Assembly: GCA_024762375.1 (NCBI GenBank)
Contig: JANTHQ010000023.1
Span: forward strand, 1 to 12,326
DNA length: 12,326 nucleotides
Direction: 5' to 3'
From: Anaerolineaceae bacterium
GTDB lineage: Bacteria; Chloroflexota; Anaerolineae; 4572-78
The translations under genes and the position numbers were made by a program. The notes under the pieces were generated by a model that ran no database searches, was not told the origin of the DNA, and was given only the letters and a program-made list of their open reading frames with translations. Shown here piece after piece: positions 5,864 to 12,326 of the stretch (the stretch's first letter is position 1; each line of letters opens with the position of its first letter).

Positions 5864-6754
5864 ATGAGCACAAATACAATTTCACAAAGATCTTCGGCGT
5901 ACAAATCCAAATCGCACTATCGATTGCTAAAATATCTACGTCGTTTCACATTATATGTGTTAATGATATTGGCAATCCTGTGGGCAACATTACCCTTAAT
6001 TTGGGTTTTTATTTCATCCGTCAGGCCCGATGCAGAAACATATGCGTTTGAACAAACATTCTTGCCTCAGAACCCCACACTCGAAAATTACGCAACACTT
6101 TTCCGTGTTACTCGTTTCGGCTTGTGGATGCGTAACAGTGCGGTATTATCCACAATAACTACATTGGCCGTCATTATCTTGGCGGCCATGGCAGCTTATG
6201 CTATGAGTCGCTTCCGCTACCGTAGTTTCGAAATATTTGGGCGGATGACGTTAATGGCATACATGATGCCGCCCATTATTTTGGTGGTACCCCTCTTTTT
6301 CATCCTATTTAAACTCCATCTCACCAATTCGATGATTGGTTTAACCCTGGTGTATATCGGCACGCGATTGCCGGTTGGCATTTGGATGTTGCGTTCGTAT
6401 TTTCAAGGTATTCCCCAAGAACTGGAAGATGCCGCCATGGTAGATGGTACCACTCGTTTTCAAGCCTTCTACAAAATTATTCTGCCTCAGGCAATGCCAG
6501 GGATGATTGCCACCGGCATTTTTGTTTTTAGTGTGACATGGCAAGAATTTCTTTTCGCATCCATTTTGATTTTCAGTGCCCAAAAAACAACGCTCAGCGC
6601 CGGTGTTGCATCATTCCTTTCAGAAGATTGGATATACTCTTGGGGTGTATTGATGGCTGCTGGCGTGATGATTAGTTTGCCGTTGGTGCTATTTTATATG
6701 TTCCTGCAACGATATCTCATTGCCGGTTGGGGAGGAGGTGGTTTGAAAGGTTAA
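5864..6754 (+). CDS. Carbohydrate ABC transporter permease, MalG-like (CUT1)
   Basis: A 296-aa inner-membrane permease with a cytoplasmic N-terminus (1-28), about six hydrophobic helices, and the EAA loop ELEDAAMVDGTTRFQAFYKI near 186-205 that contacts the ATPase. The C-terminal YLIAGWGGGGLKG matches the family ending, in which a conserved Gly-x-Lys-Gly-like tail follows the last helix. The ATG at 5864 was preferred to the in-frame TTG at 5846, which would lie upstream of the TATACT element; neither has a ribosome site, suggesting leaderless translation. With the MalF-like protein (8382-9320) it would form the pore of a sugar or oligosaccharide importer. It comes first in the operon, whereas most CUT1 loci put the binding protein first and MalG last. 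The substrate cannot be told from sequence. Confidence 0.9.
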   Translation: MSTNTISQRSSAYKSKSHYRLLKYLRRFTLYVLMILAILWATLPLIWVFISSVRPDAETYAFEQTFLPQNPTLENYATLFRVTRFGLWMRNSAVLSTITTLAVIILAAMAAYAMSRFRYRSFEIFGRMTLMAYMMPPIILVVPLFFILFKLHLTNSMIGLTLVYIGTRLPVGIWMLRSYFQGIPQELEDAAMVDGTTRFQAFYKIILPQAMPGMIATGIFVFSVTWQEFLFASILIFSAQKTTLSAGVASFLSEDWIYSWGVLMAAGVMISLPLVLFYMFLQRYLIAGWGGGGLKG

Positions 6755-6759
6755 TTCTG

Positions 6760-6790
6760 TTGACATGATGATTTTAGTTGGCCGTTTATT
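6760..6790 (+). promoter_or_regulatory. Possible internal promoter before the first binding-protein gene
   Basis: A perfect TTGACA (6760-6765) lies in the 60-bp gap, with TTTATT (6785-6790) 19 bp further. The -10 match is weak. An internal promoter would allow extra expression of the binding protein relative to the permeases. Confidence 0.25.
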
Positions 6791-6814
6791 TTTAAATGGA
6801 GGAGGAAACGCAGA

Positions 6815-8272
6815 ATGAAACGTGTATTTTCGATTGTTATTTTAACTGCATTAGTGTTTTTGGTCGCTGCTTGTGCCTCAAATAATACAAACACCAACGC
6901 CAACAACACTGTCGAAAAGGTTGTTGTGACCAAAGAAGTCGTCAAAGAAGTTGTGGTAACCCCAACGCCAGGACCAGAAACCGGTCCACGAACGCTCACT
7001 TTTTTTACCACTGAAGCCGACCCACCCCAACTTGATATCTTGGCAGAAATCATTGACGAATACCACAAAGACCACCCCGATGTGTACATTGATGTAGTCA
7101 CCGGCACACCCGCCACCAGAGGTGAACGGATTACTACCCTGCTGGCTGCCGGTGCCGATGCCGGGATTTTTGAGATTGAACCATCATTTTCTCGCGATTG
7201 GGCAGAAGCGGGGTATCTGTTACCTTTAACAGATGTTTTTGAAGCCATCGGCGGAGAAGATGAATACATACCGGGTAGTTATTTCCAATATAAGGATACT
7301 GTTTATGCGCTACCATATGCCACCAGTGTTTATGGATTGTGGTATCGCAAAGATTTGTTTGAAGAAGCCGGATTAAAGCCACCCACAAACTATGACGAGG
7401 TTCTTGCAGCAGCTAAAGCACTCACCGATCCCCAAAAAGGCATTTATGGCATCTCGATTCCCGGCTCAACCAATGCATCTGTAAACTTCTTTTCCACATT
7501 CCTGTGGCAGCAATGCTTGGATTACTACACCCCGCAAGGTGAACTGATATTTGACAAACCCGAAGCGCTGGATGCTATCAAAAAATGGGTGGCTCTGACC
7601 GAATATGCGCCACCGGGCTTTGAGAATTACAGTTGGGGCGACCAGATCACAGCGTTCGTGACTGGCAAAGCCGCCATGAGTGTCTATGCCGGTCGCCTTG
7701 GCGTGCGTATGCCAGACCAAGCCCCCCAATTGGAAGATAAAGCCGATATCGTCCGCTTGCCGTGGGGAACTCGCCCAGACAGCCCCTATGTTACATACGG
7801 TTCATGGAGCCGGATTGCCATCTCGGCGAATACAAAATATCCTGAAACCGCCAAAGACTTCCTTCAATTCTTTTTAAGTGGCGACCGATTGGCACGATAC
7901 GATGCAACCGTTATTGGTCACATGGTTCCGCCCACAAAATCAGTGGCAAAAATGTTGGAGAACTGGGATAGCGATTACGCCAAACGGCACTCCGATTGGC
8001 TGGCATTTTTCAACGAGAACGCAGCCTATACCAACCATCCGGATAACAATATGGGGTCGGTAGAAGGGTGCAATTTTGTAAAGAAAGACTATGGCCCACC
8101 ATGGGGTGGCCCCATTTTCTCTAAAGGTGGCATCATCGATTTGATGTTCCAGCAGATTTTTGTGGGTGGTGAAGACCCCGAAACCGCATGGAAAGACGCT
8201 GTCGCGAAAATGAAAGATGTACAAGATGAATGGCTGGCTGCACATCCCGACTGGACGCCGCCTACCTACTAA
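6815..8272 (+). CDS. Extracellular solute-binding lipoprotein 1 (CUT1, MalE-like)
   Basis: A 485-aa sugar-binding protein. A signal peptide ends in LVAAC (Cys20 lipidated), followed by an Asn/Thr spacer and a Val/Lys/Glu repeat ending in VVVTPTPGP (about 35-54), a linker style common in Chloroflexota binding lipoproteins. The binding domain begins at about 58 (TLTFFTTEADPPQLDILAE), with further family-like segments YALPYATSVYGLWYRKDLFEEAG and AFVTGKAAMSVYAGR. The ribosome site GGAGGA is well placed. It is flanked by the two permease genes and is a clear paralogue of the binding protein at 9375-10793. It would capture the sugar outside the membrane and deliver it to the permease pair. A possible internal promoter upstream and a strong hairpin downstream could give it higher expression than the permeases. 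The substrate is not determinable. Confidence 0.93.
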   Translation: MKRVFSIVILTALVFLVAACASNNTNTNANNTVEKVVVTKEVVKEVVVTPTPGPETGPRTLTFFTTEADPPQLDILAEIIDEYHKDHPDVYIDVVTGTPATRGERITTLLAAGADAGIFEIEPSFSRDWAEAGYLLPLTDVFEAIGGEDEYIPGSYFQYKDTVYALPYATSVYGLWYRKDLFEEAGLKPPTNYDEVLAAAKALTDPQKGIYGISIPGSTNASVNFFSTFLWQQCLDYYTPQGELIFDKPEALDAIKKWVALTEYAPPGFENYSWGDQITAFVTGKAAMSVYAGRLGVRMPDQAPQLEDKADIVRLPWGTRPDSPYVTYGSWSRIAISANTKYPETAKDFLQFFLSGDRLARYDATVIGHMVPPTKSVAKMLENWDSDYAKRHSDWLAFFNENAAYTNHPDNNMGSVEGCNFVKKDYGPPWGGPIFSKGGIIDLMFQQIFVGGEDPETAWKDAVAKMKDVQDEWLAAHPDWTPPTY

Positions 8273-8291
8273 CCACCCTATAAGATGAAAA

Positions 8292-8329
8292 ATTGCGGGG
8301 GCAGAAAAATATTGACTTGCCCCCGCAAT
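8292..8329 (+). terminator. Strong intercistronic hairpin between binding protein 1 and the MalF-like gene
   Basis: ATTGCGGGGGCA (8292-8303) pairs perfectly over 12 bp with TGCCCCCGCAAT (8318-8329) across a 14-nt loop. No strong U-run follows. In binding-protein operons such hairpins often stabilise the upstream message or allow partial read-through, keeping permease levels low; that role is inferred. Confidence 0.6.
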
Positions 8330-8381
8330 ATCTGGTTTTCTTCTGCTAAGTTTTACCGGTAACAAAAGGAGGAGCTGCCTG

Positions 8382-9320
8382 ATGGCCAGTGCCTTTAAAA
8401 AAGTACGAAAACCAAAAAGTAACCGCCATCGCGGGCAAATGGCTCGCAGCGATCACCGATTGGCTATCTTAATGATTTCGCCGGCAATTCTGCTGGTTTT
8501 TGTGTTTGCCTTGCTGCCAATGCTTCAGGGATTGTTTGCTAGTTTCTTTCAGGTCGAATCAGCAACCCTGAAAATGACTTTTAACGGCATCGACAATTAT
8601 GTCTGGCTTTTCTCCAAACCGCTTTTTTGGCAGTCGTTGTGGCGGTCCATCCTGTGGGTAACCGGTACAACTGTGTTTCAGTTCGTATTGGGCATTGGCA
8701 TCGCATTGTTATTGCATCAAGAACTCAAAGGTCGGAACATTGCGCGAGGTATGGTCTTGTTTCCGTATTTGATCCCGGCAATTGTGTTGTCGCTAACTTG
8801 GCGTTTTATTCTAGACCCTACAATGGGAATCTTCAACCGCATGCTCCTCGACTTTGGACTAATTTCGCGCCCCATCGCCTTTCTTTCTAAACCCCATACC
8901 GCACTTTTATTTGTGATAATCGCCGGCATTTGGAAATATACCCCCTTTGTGGTGATGATGGTACTGGCGCGGTTACAAGTCATTCCGGTGGAATTGGAAG
9001 AAGCAGCAAAACTAGATGGTGCCAACTCATGGCAACTATTCCGTTACATCACATGGCCATGGCTGCTGCCGGTGGTAATTGTTACATTACTTTTGCGCAC
9101 AATTTGGACATTTCGGCAATTTGATATTGTGTATCTATTTGCCTTTGGCGGTCCTTTATTCGGGACAACAACACTGCCCGTGCTGGTGCGGTACTTGGCT
9201 TTTGATGCCAAACAGATTGGCCCGGCTGCCGCCACAGCAACTGCTATGTTGGTAATGCTATTGGTAATGTCATGGGGGTATTTCATTCTATATAACCGCG
9301 CAGAAAAAAACCTCTCTTAA
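8382..9320 (+). CDS. Carbohydrate ABC transporter permease, MalF-like (CUT1)
   Basis: A 312-aa permease with a basic N-terminus (1-26), a first helix at about 28-50 and five more hydrophobic segments. The EAA loop is at about 204-223 (ELEEAAKLDGANSWQLFRYI). FPYLIPAIVLSLTWRFI (127-143) is typical of this subunit. A clear AAGGAGGAG lies seven bases before the ATG. It would pair with the MalG-like permease at 5864-6754. No large extra periplasmic loop such as that of E. coli MalF is present, as in most CUT1 systems. No ATPase gene lies in the window, so the importer must use one encoded further away, perhaps a shared MsmK/UgpC-type subunit. Confidence 0.92.
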   Translation: MASAFKKVRKPKSNRHRGQMARSDHRLAILMISPAILLVFVFALLPMLQGLFASFFQVESATLKMTFNGIDNYVWLFSKPLFWQSLWRSILWVTGTTVFQFVLGIGIALLLHQELKGRNIARGMVLFPYLIPAIVLSLTWRFILDPTMGIFNRMLLDFGLISRPIAFLSKPHTALLFVIIAGIWKYTPFVVMMVLARLQVIPVELEEAAKLDGANSWQLFRYITWPWLLPVVIVTLLLRTIWTFRQFDIVYLFAFGGPLFGTTTLPVLVRYLAFDAKQIGPAAATATAMLVMLLVMSWGYFILYNRAEKNLS

Positions 9321-9339
9321 CACTTGCCGCACAAGGTTT

Positions 9340-9368
9340 TTGTAGCATATTTGTATCAAAAGTATAAT
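9340..9368 (+). promoter_or_regulatory. Promoter for the second binding-protein gene
   Basis: TTGTAG (9340-9345) and a consensus TATAAT (9363-9368) are separated by exactly 17 bp. The ATG at 9375 is only six bases after the -10, so the transcript should begin at or next to the start codon and carry no ribosome site. Confidence 0.6.
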
Positions 9369-9374
9369 GGACGT

Positions 9375-10793
9375 ATGATACGAGGCGGCATCTCCCTAAA
9401 AACTGTTTTCTTACTGATAGTTTTGTTTGTAATTGCAGTTGGTATTACCGGCTGTAGCAGCCTCAATACCAAAGCGCCTGCTTTTACGCAGCCTGAAACG
9501 GTAGCCACGCTTCCTGATGGCCCCATCGTGATCCCCTTTTTTACCACCGAATCCGATCCAAATCAGATTGCCGTCCTAAAATCGCTGGTAACAGAGTATC
9601 AAAGCCAGCATCCAAATGTTGAAATCGACATTATTCTTGCCTCGCCGGTATCTCGAGGGCGACGATTGCTGACGGCTCTGGCTTCCGGCGCAGATTTGGG
9701 AATATTTGAAATTGAACCCACCCTAATGACCGATTGGGTCGATGCCGGTTATCTTTTGCCACTTGATGATTTGGTAGAAAATATCGGGTCGGATGATTAT
9801 ATAGACCAGAGTCTTTTTAGATATCATGGCCACGTTTATGCGCTACCATACGCCGCCAGCGTATATGGTCTATGGGTTCGTACCGACCTTTTGGCCGATG
9901 CCGGGTTATCCGTACCAACAAATTACGATGAACTATTGAACGCTGCCAGAACACTCACTACCGGTGATATGTATGGCATAGCATTGCCGGGTGGACAAAA
10001 CATCGCAACAGTAAATTATTTTTCAGTCTTTTTGTGGCAAAATGGCGGAGATTATTTCTCGTGCGATGGTCAGGTCGTATTTGATCGACCTGAATCATTA
10101 ATAGCATTAAAAAAATGGGCGGAGTTATCACAATTTGCGCCGCGCGATTTTACCGTCTGGGGATTCAAAGAACAAATCGACGCTTTTATAGATGGCAAAG
10201 CTGCGATGACAATGTATGCCGGACGATTAGGTATTGAAATGGAAAAGCAGACACCGGATTTGGTAGAAAATACGGCCCTTGTTTTTCCGCCATTTGGTAA
10301 TCAAAAAGTAACACTCGGGGTATGGAGCCGATTTGCAATTGCTGCCGGAACACGTCATAAAACTGAAGCCCGCGAGTTTTTGCAGTGGCTGGTGAGCAAC
10401 GACCGATTGCTGCGTTATGATATGACCGTGCCGGGACACATGCTTCCTCCATTGCGTTCCGTACAACAACTTGCCACACAAAACTCACAGTTATCTGCCG
10501 GAAAACGAGGCCAATGGTTCGAAACATTCCAATCTTGGATCCCATATACTAATCATCCGGCCATGAATATGGGCTCGGTCAGAAATGGTGTTTTTGTTCG
10601 TTCCAATGCAGTGCCACCATGGAGTGACGCTGTTTTTTCGGCATCCGGAATCATCAACAATATGTTGCAACAAGTTGCAATGGAGCAACAACCTCCGGAA
10701 AAAGCATGGCACGAAGCCGTACTACAATTAAAACAAGTCGTTTCCCAATGGAAGGCATATAATCCTGATTGGCAACCTCCGAACTGCAATTAA
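9375..10793 (+). CDS. Extracellular solute-binding lipoprotein 2 (paralogue of 6815-8272)
   Basis: A 472-aa lipoprotein with a signal peptide (1-26) and lipobox ITGC (Cys27). Its body aligns along its length with binding protein 1: FFTTESDP versus FFTTEADP, ASGADLGIFEIEPTLMTDW versus AAGADAGIFEIEPSFSRDW, YALPYAASVYGLW, DGKAAMTMYAGRLG, and YTNHPAMNMGSV near the C-terminus. It lacks the long Val/Lys linker of its partner. The start at 9375 is chosen because the in-frame codon at 9324 would put 17 unusual residues before a normal signal peptide and lies upstream of the promoter. It follows the MalF-like gene but is probably transcribed separately as well. Two binding proteins serving one permease pair would widen or tune substrate range; this is inferred from co-location. 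Confidence 0.9.
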   Translation: MIRGGISLKTVFLLIVLFVIAVGITGCSSLNTKAPAFTQPETVATLPDGPIVIPFFTTESDPNQIAVLKSLVTEYQSQHPNVEIDIILASPVSRGRRLLTALASGADLGIFEIEPTLMTDWVDAGYLLPLDDLVENIGSDDYIDQSLFRYHGHVYALPYAASVYGLWVRTDLLADAGLSVPTNYDELLNAARTLTTGDMYGIALPGGQNIATVNYFSVFLWQNGGDYFSCDGQVVFDRPESLIALKKWAELSQFAPRDFTVWGFKEQIDAFIDGKAAMTMYAGRLGIEMEKQTPDLVENTALVFPPFGNQKVTLGVWSRFAIAAGTRHKTEAREFLQWLVSNDRLLRYDMTVPGHMLPPLRSVQQLATQNSQLSAGKRGQWFETFQSWIPYTNHPAMNMGSVRNGVFVRSNAVPPWSDAVFSASGIINNMLQQVAMEQQPPEKAWHEAVLQLKQVVSQWKAYNPDWQPPNCN

Positions 10794-10873
10794 AAACGCA
10801 GCGAGCAAAAAATTTTTGGGGTCTCGTACATCCGGAAAACATTGCGCTCATTCTTTTGGGTTACCATTCACTG

Positions 10874-10902
10874 ATCCCCCTCCCTCGTGGGGAAAGGGGG
10901 AT
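10874..10902. terminator. G/C-rich palindrome in convergent intergenic region, REP-like or bidirectional terminator
   Basis: ATCCCCCT (10874-10881) pairs with AGGGGGAT (10895-10902), and CCC-TCGT-GGG (10882-10891) extends it inside. C-rich and G-rich patches continue nearby (GGGATGAGGG at 10908-10917). The 207-bp gap between convergent genes holds no supportable gene; this palindrome could end transcription from both sides or be a dispersed repeat. Confidence 0.4.
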
Positions 10903-11000
10903 ACATTGGGATGAGGGAAATCGAAGATATATGGTTTTTACCAAAGATTTTGCGTTTTTGGTTTCGTCAAATCTCAGACTGCGTAATATGAGTTACTAAA

Positions 11001-12293
11001 TCATGAAACCATTTTTATCGCTTCCGCAAGTTCAAGGTGCTGTTTAGCATAGGTTTCAATTGAAATACCCTCTCTTGTGGCTTCCCAACCCTGCCGTAAA
11101 CTCGTTGCACCTGCTTTGGGGCCCATAGGATGCTCGAACACTGCTCGACCGGGAACAATGCCAAAATCAACGGTTCCTAACTTCTCATATAAATCTCCTG
11201 TAGAACCGGCCCATTGACTGCCGGCAGGAACCGGCAGTGAGGGCTTAAGGTGACCCAGCGGCTTCAAACACTCCTCGGCATTTTGCAAGACTTCAGCCGA
11301 GGGTGTTTTCATTCTTGCGCCAAACCCCGGAAAAATAATGGCGTCAAAACCCACCATTCTTTGTAACTTGGTAATCAGTTTTGAATGTACGCCAAAATCT
11401 GGAATTAAGGTAAAAGGGGCAATAAAATCAAAATGCGCCACCAATGGAACCTGCGTGTGCTTCCGCAACATCCTAACCGCGCTCAAACCGGTTGTCATTC
11501 CGTTAACCATCAGAGCATTTGCGCCCCGTTCGACGGCGATATCATGCAACTCAAGTAACCTGTCTACCTCATCTGTAATGTTGGCCAGGTATATTTTTTT
11601 CTCTCCGGTGGCTTTTTCGGCTGCCAAGCGGGCTTTACCCAGTTTTTCTGCTCGCTCGCTTAGGGGAGACCAAGCGACATCACTTAACATTTCATCGTCT
11701 TTAGCAATGTCTAACCCGCCTAACCAACCTTGAAAGGCCAATTCGGCAAAAGGTTCAGGCGCAAGTCCGATGTTTGGCTTGATTACACCAAAGAATAATG
11801 GACGGTCATACGCACCGAGCATATCACGCAAACCACTGACACCAAATTTGGGACCTTCAAAATGTTGCATGAAACTTTCTGGAAACTGTATGTCCAGTAA
11901 TTTTATGGTAGAAATACCAGGCGAATGAAATACTCCTTCGCCACCAACTGCTGTGAGTAGATTTGGTATTTTGGGTCCGAAATTTTCGTGTGGATGGGCT
12001 ATCTTTACTCGACAACCATATGATTGTTTGCTTTCTTCTGCCAAGTAGGGATGATTGGGTTTATCGAAGGTTTGCTCTACGACCAAATCGATTACTTTTG
12101 CCCCGAAACGGTCGCGCAAATCCTCATCAACGCCAACCCGTTTCCATTGAGCGGTTGATTGCTCTTGACATAAATGCGCGGCGGCTTCTTCCGGGTCTGA
12201 TGTTGTTTCAAAATAGTAATCCAATTGCAAATATTTTTCCGCATCCAGATTATGCCAGTCTGCAAAGAAGCCTCGTTTCACTTCTTCAATCAT
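11001..12293 (-). CDS. RuBisCO-like protein (form IV large-subunit homologue)
   Basis: A 430-aa member of the RuBisCO large-subunit superfamily, close to the usual length. The metal and carbamate site is conserved in [10 protein letters not shown] (192-201), with Lys198, Asp200 and Glu201 matching Lys201, Asp203 and Glu204 of spinach RuBisCO. KPNIGL (172-177) keeps the first catalytic lysine but replaces the second (Lys177) with Asn174. The loop-6 region reads [10 protein letters not shown] (321-330) and lacks the lysine of the carboxylase G-K-x-E motif; HFDF (287-290) stands where His-Arg is usual. It should therefore not fix CO2. Known form IV enzymes act as enolases or isomerases in methionine salvage, or as transcarboxylase/hydrolases in branched-sugar acid catabolism; sequence alone does not choose. 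The start at 12293 has GGAGGG four bases upstream; the ORF also extends to 12317 without a better start. It converges on the importer operon. Confidence 0.9.
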   Translation of the reverse strand: MIEEVKRGFFADWHNLDAEKYLQLDYYFETTSDPEEAAAHLCQEQSTAQWKRVGVDEDLRDRFGAKVIDLVVEQTFDKPNHPYLAEESKQSYGCRVKIAHPHENFGPKIPNLLTAVGGEGVFHSPGISTIKLLDIQFPESFMQHFEGPKFGVSGLRDMLGAYDRPLFFGVIKPNIGLAPEPFAELAFQGWLGGLDIAKDDEMLSDVAWSPLSERAEKLGKARLAAEKATGEKKIYLANITDEVDRLLELHDIAVERGANALMVNGMTTGLSAVRMLRKHTQVPLVAHFDFIAPFTLIPDFGVHSKLITKLQRMVGFDAIIFPGFGARMKTPSAEVLQNAEECLKPLGHLKPSLPVPAGSQWAGSTGDLYEKLGTVDFGIVPGRAVFEHPMGPKAGATSLRQGWEATREGISIETYAKQHLELAEAIKMVS

Positions 12294-12326
12294 AGATCCC
12301 TCCAAGAGTCGGACCAATGGTGTTGG

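Noticed and set aside
9324..9374. Upstream start for the second binding protein
   Set aside because: It precedes the predicted promoter -10 and adds residues before a normal lipoprotein signal peptide.
10769..10999. Plus-strand 76-codon frame after the second binding protein
   Set aside because: It spans the G/C palindrome and the end of the preceding gene, has no ribosome site and encodes nothing recognisable.
1..12326. CRISPR array, tRNA or rRNA gene, intact insertion sequence
   Set aside because: I saw no regularly spaced repeats, no cloverleaf with a T-arm GTTCRA motif, no rRNA-like segment and no complete transposase.

Overview
The window looks like a mid-GC bacterial chromosome, most likely Chloroflexota (Anaerolineae or Caldilineae relatives). 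This is inferred from the lipoprotein linker of the first sugar-binding protein (repeated V-E-K-V-V-V-T-K-E-V units ending in T-P-T-P), the DUF2085, DUF3105 and SHOCT membrane proteins, and the RuBisCO-like protein. No marker gene fixes the taxonomy.

The most notable feature is at the left edge. On the minus strand (1-359, C-terminus cut by the window) lies a secreted or lipid-anchored thioredoxin-fold protein. It reads open except for two in-frame TGA codons, and these fall exactly on the two active-site cysteine positions of the CxxC motif (TDN-U-A-P-U-ATMQP, residues 45 and 48). A perfect 6-bp hairpin with a GUG loop (189-203) sits 27 and 18 nt downstream of the two UGAs, where a bacterial SECIS element should be. 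TGA is an ordinary stop elsewhere in the window. I read this as an unannotated UxxU (diselenide-type) thioredoxin-like selenoprotein. ORF callers would break it or discard it.

From 399 to 2460 there is a small membrane and envelope cluster. A divergently transcribed DUF2085 membrane protein (456-1205, +) with its own promoter converges on a three-gene minus-strand operon: two tandem SHOCT-domain small membrane proteins and a DUF3105 protein. Upstream of that operon are two adjacent 11-nt direct repeats resembling a PhoB/OmpR-family operator. From 2460 to 2820 there is only a probable transposase remnant and a small inverted repeat.

From 2822 to 5790 a NarL/LuxR-type two-component system is encoded: a 767-aa membrane histidine kinase with an internally duplicated helical sensor, HAMP and GAF domains, then a response regulator with a 4-nt start/stop overlap. 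It ends in a palindrome covering the regulator's stop codon.

From 5864 to 10793 a CUT1-type carbohydrate ABC importer follows in unusual order: MalG-like permease, substrate-binding lipoprotein, MalF-like permease, second paralogous binding lipoprotein. No ATPase is present, so one must come from elsewhere. A strong hairpin separates the first binding protein from the MalF-like gene. The last binding-protein gene has its own promoter and appears leaderless. The adjacent two-component system may control the importer, but this is inferred from adjacency only.

From 10794 to 11000 is a convergent intergenic region with a G/C-rich palindrome. On the minus strand from 12293 to 11001 is a form IV RuBisCO-like protein. 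It keeps the K-x-D-E metal-site motif but lacks the loop-6 lysine, so it is probably a sugar-phosphate enolase, isomerase or transcarboxylase type enzyme and not a CO2-fixing RuBisCO.
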